Source: Massilia sp. Se16.2.3 (GTDB lineage Bacteria > Pseudomonadota > Gammaproteobacteria > Burkholderiales > Burkholderiaceae_D). Taken from it: a stretch of DNA of 64,000 bases. Shown here piece by piece: positions 59,577-64,000 of this stretch. Below the pieces are notes generated by a model. The model did no database searches. It had not been told where the DNA came from and was given only the letters and a program-made list of their open reading frames with translations. The DNA lies in the NCBI RefSeq assembly GCF_014171595.1, contig NZ_CP050451.1, forward strand, positions 3,968,001 through 4,032,000, written 5' to 3'. Made by a program: the position numbers and the translations under genes. Position 1 is the stretch's first letter, and each line of letters opens with the position of its first letter.

Positions 59577-61128
59577 ACAGGCTCCAGGCCTGGTCGCGGA
59601 TGCGGCCAAGCAGGTGGTGCAGCTCGGTGTCGAGGCGGCGGTCCTCGCGCACCGGCGCGATGTCCTCACCCAGCAGGTCGAGCATGCGCGCCAGCGGCGC
59701 CGGCAGCGCGCGCGAGGAATCCACGCGCAGGCGCAGCCACACGCCCTGGCGCACCGTGATGAGCAAGGCAGCGGCCACCTGCTCCACCAGCTCCATCACG
59801 CGCAGGCAATCGCGCGCGGCGATCGTGCCCATGCTGACCTTGTCCTGGTTGTGGCATTCGGTCGAACGGGAGAACACCGAGGCCGGCATCGTCAGCTTCA
59901 GCGCTTCCGCGGTCCAGGCCGAGGAGCTGATCTGCAGGGCTTTCAGGCCGTGGTTGATCGCGGCGCGCTCGCCCTCGCCGCCGGACAGGTTCGCCGGCAG
60001 GCCGTTATTGTAGCGTGCGTCGACCAGCAGCGCCATCTGGCGGTCCAGCAGGTCGGCCAGGTTGGCCACCGCGTTTTTCATGCTGTCCATCGCGAAGGCG
60101 ATGTGGCCGCCGTAGAAGTGGCCGCCGTGCAGTACGCGTTCGCCTTCGCCGTCGATGATCGGGTTGTCGTTGGCGCTGTTGAGTTCATTTTCGATCGACT
60201 GGCGGAAGAACGGCAGCGCGTCGGTCAGCACGCCGATCACGTGCGGCGCGCAGCGGATCGAGTAGCGGTCCTGCAGGCGCTTGCCGTTGCGTTCCAGCTG
60301 GCCTGCGTACTCGAGGTCTTCGCGTAGCCAGCCCGCCACGTTCTGCATGCCGGCGTGCGGCTTGACCGAGAACAGGGTCTCGTCGAAGTGGTGGTCGTTG
60401 CCGTCCAGCGCGAACGAAGCCAGCGCGGTGATGCGGGTGGTCAGGCGCGACAGGTAGTCGGCGCGGTCCCAGGCCAGGCAGGCCAGGCCCGTCATGACGG
60501 CGGTGCCGTTCATGATCGCCAGGCCCTCTTTCGGGCGCAGGCGAAGGGGCACGATTCCAGCTTCAGCCAGCGCCTGCGCAGCAGGCATTTCGACGCCGTC
60601 CTTCAACACTTCGCGCTCGCCGCAGAGCACGGCCGCGAGATGGGACAGCGGGGTCAGGTCGCCGCTGGCGCCGACCGAGCCTTCGCTCGGGATCATCGGC
60701 AGGATGCCGGCGTCGAACAGGCGCACGATCTGCTCGAGCAGGCCGACGCTGACGCCGGAAAAACCTTTCGAGAGCGAAGCCAGGCGCGCGCCCATCACCG
60801 CACGCGTCTGCGCCGGGGTGAGGAAGGCGCCCAGGCCGACGCCGTGGTAGGTGTACAGGTGGTGCGGCAGTTCCGACACCAGCGACAGCGGCACGTCCAC
60901 GGTGCAGGAGTCGCCATAGCCGGTGGTCACGCCGTAGATGGCGCCGTCTTCGCGCAGCAGGCGGTCGAGGAAGTCGGCGCCGCGCTGGACCATCGCACGG
61001 TAGGAGGGATCCATCGACAGCTCGGGACGGGCGCTGCCGCGTGCGATGTCGACGATGTCCTCGAGCGCCAGGCGCTCGCGGTCGAAGCGCACGGTGCGCT
61101 GGGTAGGGGTCAGGTCAGTGAGCTGCAT
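59569..61128 (-). CDS. aromatic amino acid ammonia-lyase (HAL/TAL family)
   Basis: 519 aa. The MIO prosthetic group forms from Ala154-Ser155-Gly156 in VGASGDLTPLSHLAA; YGVTTGYG and the NDNP/GGHFYGGH region are present. The selectivity pair after SELPH reads His90-Leu91 (PHHLYTYHG), like tyrosine ammonia-lyase, not the Ser-His of histidase. It is therefore likely to make 4-coumarate, the aryl starter, rather than urocanate. In a polyene cluster, not a hut operon. Unbroken. Confidence 0.9.
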   Translation of the reverse strand: MQLTDLTPTQRTVRFDRERLALEDIVDIARGSARPELSMDPSYRAMVQRGADFLDRLLREDGAIYGVTTGYGDSCTVDVPLSLVSELPHHLYTYHGVGLGAFLTPAQTRAVMGARLASLSKGFSGVSVGLLEQIVRLFDAGILPMIPSEGSVGASGDLTPLSHLAAVLCGEREVLKDGVEMPAAQALAEAGIVPLRLRPKEGLAIMNGTAVMTGLACLAWDRADYLSRLTTRITALASFALDGNDHHFDETLFSVKPHAGMQNVAGWLREDLEYAGQLERNGKRLQDRYSIRCAPHVIGVLTDALPFFRQSIENELNSANDNPIIDGEGERVLHGGHFYGGHIAFAMDSMKNAVANLADLLDRQMALLVDARYNNGLPANLSGGEGERAAINHGLKALQISSSAWTAEALKLTMPASVFSRSTECHNQDKVSMGTIAARDCLRVMELVEQVAAALLITVRQGVWLRLRVDSSRALPAPLARMLDLLGEDIAPVREDRRLDTELHHLLGRIRDQAWSLYA

Positions 61129-62089
61129 TGGAATGTTCCGAATGAGGGTGATGCCAGAAATCGTAGAAGTTGAACCAGTCCAGCGGGGCGCGTCTGGCAT
61201 GGTGCTCGAGGCGCGCCGCGTAGTCCTGCGCGAGTTCCGCCAGTGCTTCGTCGCGTCCGCGCCGCGGCAGGACAACCCGCTCGCGCAAACACTCGAAGTG
61301 AATCTCATGACGGTCGCCCTGGCGGATGGCGAACATCGTGTACAGCGGGCAGCCCAGCACCGAGGCCAGCACATACGGACCGACCGGGAAGGCGGCGCTC
61401 TGCCCGAGGAAAGGGGCCATCGCCACGCGCGGGTTCGGCGACACCGGCACACGGTCGGCGGCCATGACGACGAATTCGCCGCGCTCGATGCGCTCGGACA
61501 GCGCCATGGCGGTGGCCGGGGTCATCTCGGTCACCTGCATCAGGTTCATCTGGCTGCGCGGGTCGAGTTTGGCCAGCATGTCGTTGAAGGCTTCGGCATG
61601 GCGCGTGTGCACCAGCACCGTGATTTTCAAGCCGGGCGTATCCATCGACATCGCGCGGGAGAGGTCGAAGTTGCCCAGGTGAGAGCACACCAGCAGCGCA
61701 CCGCGGCCTTCGCGGATGCGCGCGTACAGCGGCTCGACGCCATGCAGGCTGACGCGGCTGCAATCGAACAGGCCGCCCCAGAGCAGCATCTTGTCGAGGA
61801 TGGTCTCGGCGAAGGAGGCGAAGTGGCGCAGCACGCCGAACAGGCCGGCAGGCGCGCCGACGCGGCGCAGGTAGTCGCTCGACACGCGGCGCGCGCGCGG
61901 CTGGGTTGCGACGTACCACAGCAAGACCGGGTACAGCACCACGCGGAAAGGCCAGCGCCCGAACACGCGGCAGACCCAGAACAGCAGGCGCATGCCGGCC
62001 ACGAAGCTCGCCTCGTTGATGGCGGCCCAGTGGCGCTTGTCGCCGGTGCTGCCCGCCGCGCTGGCAGCACCCGTGGAATTTACTGCCAC
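61115..62089 (-). CDS. lysophospholipid-acyltransferase-like (LPLAT) protein
   Basis: 324 aa with a GTG start that overlaps the stop of the glycosyltransferase gene. HtrB/LpxL-like fold: a hydrophobic segment (LLFWVCRVFGRWPFRVVLY), the HX4D motif LLVCSHLGNFDLS, and downstream MAADRVPVSPNPRVAMAPFLG. Inner-membrane acyl transfer, probably joining the aryl polyene to a lipid or sugar head group. No ATG is available at the N-terminus. Confidence 0.86.
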   Translation of the reverse strand: MAVNSTGAASAAGSTGDKRHWAAINEASFVAGMRLLFWVCRVFGRWPFRVVLYPVLLWYVATQPRARRVSSDYLRRVGAPAGLFGVLRHFASFAETILDKMLLWGGLFDCSRVSLHGVEPLYARIREGRGALLVCSHLGNFDLSRAMSMDTPGLKITVLVHTRHAEAFNDMLAKLDPRSQMNLMQVTEMTPATAMALSERIERGEFVVMAADRVPVSPNPRVAMAPFLGQSAAFPVGPYVLASVLGCPLYTMFAIRQGDRHEIHFECLRERVVLPRRGRDEALAELAQDYAARLEHHARRAPLDWFNFYDFWHHPHSEHSNAAH

Positions 62090-62817
62090 TTGCGCACCAC
62101 CAGTTTCGGAATACGCGGCAGCATGCCGAAAAACAGGGCGACGTGCATGCGCGTGATGAGCACGTTGTCGGTCCAGGCCTTGAAGTGCGAGACGCCGTCT
62201 TCCGGATAGCCGACCTTGGTCGGCAGGTTCACGACCGACACGCCATCCCAGTACAGGCGCACCAGGATCTCGATATCGAAGTTCATGCGCAGGCCGAGGC
62301 GGCGGCGCCTGGCCAGCGCCAGCACCGGCGCCACCGGGTAGACCCGGAAGCCGCACATCGAGTCGCGGATCGCGAGCGACAGCGTGTTGATCCAGACCCA
62401 GACGTGGGTCAGGTAGCGGGCGTACAGGCGCAGCGCCGGCACCGACTCGTCGTACACCGGGCAACCGGCGACGACGGCCTGCGGTTTGGCGCGCGCCGCG
62501 TCGAGGAAGCGCGGAATGTCGGCAACGGCATGCTGGCCATCGGCGTCGACCTGCAGCACGTGGGTGTACCCATCGCGCGCGGCACGGGCGAAACCGGTCA
62601 GCACCGCCCCGCCCTTGCCCCGGTTGACTGCGTGGCGCTCCAGCACCACATCCTGCGGATGCGCCGCCGCCAGCTCGTCGAGCACGGCCGCGCAGGCGCT
62701 TGAGCTGCCATCGTCGACCAGGATCACGGGCATGCCGTGCGCGCGCACCTGCTGCAGCACCTTGCCGATCGCGTGCTCGTGGTTGTAGACCGGGATGACG
62801 ACGCAAGCCTTGAACAT
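62080..62817 (-). CDS. glycosyltransferase family 2
   Basis: 245 aa. GT-A fold: CVVIPVYNHEHAIGKVL at the start, VDDGSS, and the metal-binding DAD in VLQVDADGQH; late motif IRDSMCGFRVYP. It lies 1 base from the methyltransferase stop and upstream of the acyltransferase. In related clusters this glycosyltransferase and the acyltransferase build the lipid anchor of the pigment. Confidence 0.92.
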   Translation of the reverse strand: MFKACVVIPVYNHEHAIGKVLQQVRAHGMPVILVDDGSSSACAAVLDELAAAHPQDVVLERHAVNRGKGGAVLTGFARAARDGYTHVLQVDADGQHAVADIPRFLDAARAKPQAVVAGCPVYDESVPALRLYARYLTHVWVWINTLSLAIRDSMCGFRVYPVAPVLALARRRRLGLRMNFDIEILVRLYWDGVSVVNLPTKVGYPEDGVSHFKAWTDNVLITRMHVALFFGMLPRIPKLVVRKWQ

Positions 62818-62818
62818 G

Positions 62819-63895
62819 TCAGCCAGCCTTCGAGAAGCGCAGCAGCGAGTGGCAGTAGCCGATGTTGTCGCGCGCGGTCACCAGTTCCAGGCCGGCGGCC
62901 TTGGCCAGGCGCACGTAGTCTTCGCTTTCGTAGACCTTGCTGTTGCCGCTGGCGATGTTGTTGAAGTAGGGCGAGGTGTTGATCAGGCAGTAGGAGGCGA
63001 TGTCGTAGCGCTGGCGGTCCCAGAAGGTGTCCATCACCAGCACCTGGCCGTTCGGCGCCAGGGCCGCGGCCACGCGGCGGAAGATGCTGGCGATGGCCTC
63101 TTCCGAGAAGCAGCTCAGGAATTGGCTCATCCAGATCAGGTCCATGCCTTCCGGCAGGGTCGCGGCATGATCGAGCAGGTTGGTCGGGTGCAGGCTGGCG
63201 CGCTCGCGCAGGCCCGCTTCCTGCAGCGCCTTCTCGGCCACGGCCAGCTGGCCCGGCAGGTCGACCAGATGCAGCTTCACGCCCGCGTTGGCGCCGAGCG
63301 CGGCCAGGGTGAACTTGCCGGTATTGGCGCCGATGTCCATCACGCGCTTCGGTGCGGTGGCGAAGACGTCGGGCATGATGTCCGGGAAGGAGGTATCCGA
63401 ATAGAAGTGGTCGAAGGCGAACCAGCTCGAACGCGCCGGCTCGGGCAGCTGCGACAGGCCTTCATAGACGGTCGGCCATTCGCCGAACACCTTCAGGCCC
63501 AGCGGCTTTTCCGCGTCCAGCGACTGCTCGAACTTGAACATGCCTTCGTAGCAGACATCGTGGGTGAAATCGATGTTGATCTGGGTGATCGGGTCGGTCA
63601 GGACGACGAAGCCGGCCTTGTCGAGCGAATAGCGGCCGTCAATGAGGTAGACCACGCCGGCGGACAGGCAGGTTTCGAGCACCATCTTGAGAGCGTAGGC
63701 CGTCCATTTCCCGGTGCCGGCCAGTTCGTCGACCGACAGGCCGGTCTCGCCGGCGTCGGCGATCGCCTGCAGCATGCCGCGCTTCCACGCGTAGCGCACG
63801 CACTGGAATACGACGGGCCCGAAGGCAATCTTCTGCGCTTCGAAACGGGCTTCGAACGCGCTCTGGCGCTCCGGCGAAAACTTCTTGTTCAACAT
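62819..63895 (-). CDS. SAM-dependent O-methyltransferase-like protein
   Basis: 358 aa. N-terminal dimerisation/winged-helix region (VFQCVRYAWKRGMLQAIADAGETGLSVDELA) and C-terminal class I core with motif I VMDIGANTGKF and the acidic residue in LHLVDLPGQ. It resembles plant-type/polyketide O-methyltransferases and may methylate the aryl head group (as in xanthomonadin-type pigments). A longer N-terminus to 63958 is open but lacks a ribosome site. Cluster leader or second gene. Confidence 0.9.
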   Translation of the reverse strand: MLNKKFSPERQSAFEARFEAQKIAFGPVVFQCVRYAWKRGMLQAIADAGETGLSVDELAGTGKWTAYALKMVLETCLSAGVVYLIDGRYSLDKAGFVVLTDPITQINIDFTHDVCYEGMFKFEQSLDAEKPLGLKVFGEWPTVYEGLSQLPEPARSSWFAFDHFYSDTSFPDIMPDVFATAPKRVMDIGANTGKFTLAALGANAGVKLHLVDLPGQLAVAEKALQEAGLRERASLHPTNLLDHAATLPEGMDLIWMSQFLSCFSEEAIASIFRRVAAALAPNGQVLVMDTFWDRQRYDIASYCLINTSPYFNNIASGNSKVYESEDYVRLAKAAGLELVTARDNIGYCHSLLRFSKAG

Positions 63896-63908
63896 GCTGA
63901 TCCAGGTC

Positions 63909-64000
63909 CTAAACAGAATGAGAGATAAGGATGCGGCCACTCGCATGCGCGCCGGCATCGGAAAAATAACGGAAGTTCAGGCTGCCCTTGGCAGCATCGA
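63909..64000 (-). CDS. possible 3' end of an upstream polyene-cluster gene, cut by the window edge
   Basis: A frame open from the edge for 29 codons (DAAKGSLNFRYFSDAG ... ILISHSV) ends 13 bases before the methyltransferase start, the same spacing as other genes of the cluster. No family can be named from so short a piece. Confidence 0.35.
   Translation of the reverse strand, partial: DAAKGSLNFRYFSDAGAHASGRILISHSV

Noticed and set aside
59569..61128. hutH (histidine utilisation)
   Set aside because: No hut genes nearby, and the selectivity residues and the pigment-cluster context favour a tyrosine-type lyase.

Overview
The window is a GC-rich (roughly 65 % by eye) stretch of a betaproteobacterial chromosome. 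The run thrS-infC-rpmI-rplT-pheS-pheT-ihfA-merR, the H-NS type, the beta-hydroxybutyrate/ketone-body genes and the many GTAGGGTGG palindromes fit Oxalobacteraceae, most likely Massilia or a close relative. No prophage, CRISPR array or complete insertion sequence is visible. About 60 protein genes and one tRNA are supported.

Layout. 1-0.85 kb: 3' part of a DUF3108 gene. 0.9-2.6 kb: prfC. 2.8-10.8 kb: a minor-pilin operon read right to left (pilE-like, fimT, pilV, pilW, pilX, pilY1). 10.9-13.0 kb: an OmpR/TctE-type two-component pair. 13.2-16.6 kb: a Crp/Fnr regulator and a NarL-type sensor/regulator pair split by a 185-bp inverted-repeat element. 16.8-25.3 kb: the translation block merR-ihfA-pheT-pheS-rplT-rpmI-infC-thrS and tRNA-Val(GAC). 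25.5-30 kb: a CDF metal exporter, a thioredoxin-reductase-like flavoprotein, and an MlaE/MlaD/lipoprotein lipid-transport operon without a visible ATPase gene. 30-33.9 kb: dispersed palindromes, then hydrolase-ridA-relA. 34-40.4 kb: 3-hydroxybutyrate dehydrogenase, a CAT-fold acetyltransferase, a TPR-methyltransferase fusion, an amidohydrolase and dctA. 40.5-46.2 kb: H-NS, a SIMPL protein and a BlaI / M56-TonB / S41 peptidase / hydrolase operon behind TAGACA operators. 46.4-50.7 kb: a small secreted protein, hemolysin III, scoAB with a divergent PAS-LuxR regulator, and an unknown exported protein. 50.8-64 kb: a long leftward aryl-polyene-type cluster (phosphopantetheinyl transferase, two ketosynthases, ketoreductase, dehydratase, DUF3261 lipoprotein, MMPL exporter, LolA-like carrier, thioesterase, aromatic ammonia-lyase, acyltransferase, glycosyltransferase, methyltransferase) that runs off the right edge.

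Sequence quality dominates interpretation. By my reading 14 genes carry about 28 single-base frame changes. Almost all are gains or losses in C/G runs, and 8 fall at CCTGG sites. The reading frames stay coherent on both sides of each break, so I treat these as probable assembly or base-calling errors and annotate the reconstructed genes. The long housekeeping genes (prfC, pheT, pheS, thrS, relA, dctA) are unbroken.

The main biology is envelope and pigment chemistry (aryl polyene, Mla, pili), regulation by several two-component and one BlaI-type system, and C4/ketone-body metabolism (3-hydroxybutyrate dehydrogenase, scoAB, dctA). Three classes of non-coding inverted-repeat element are scattered between genes and in several cases supply the stop codon of the neighbouring gene.
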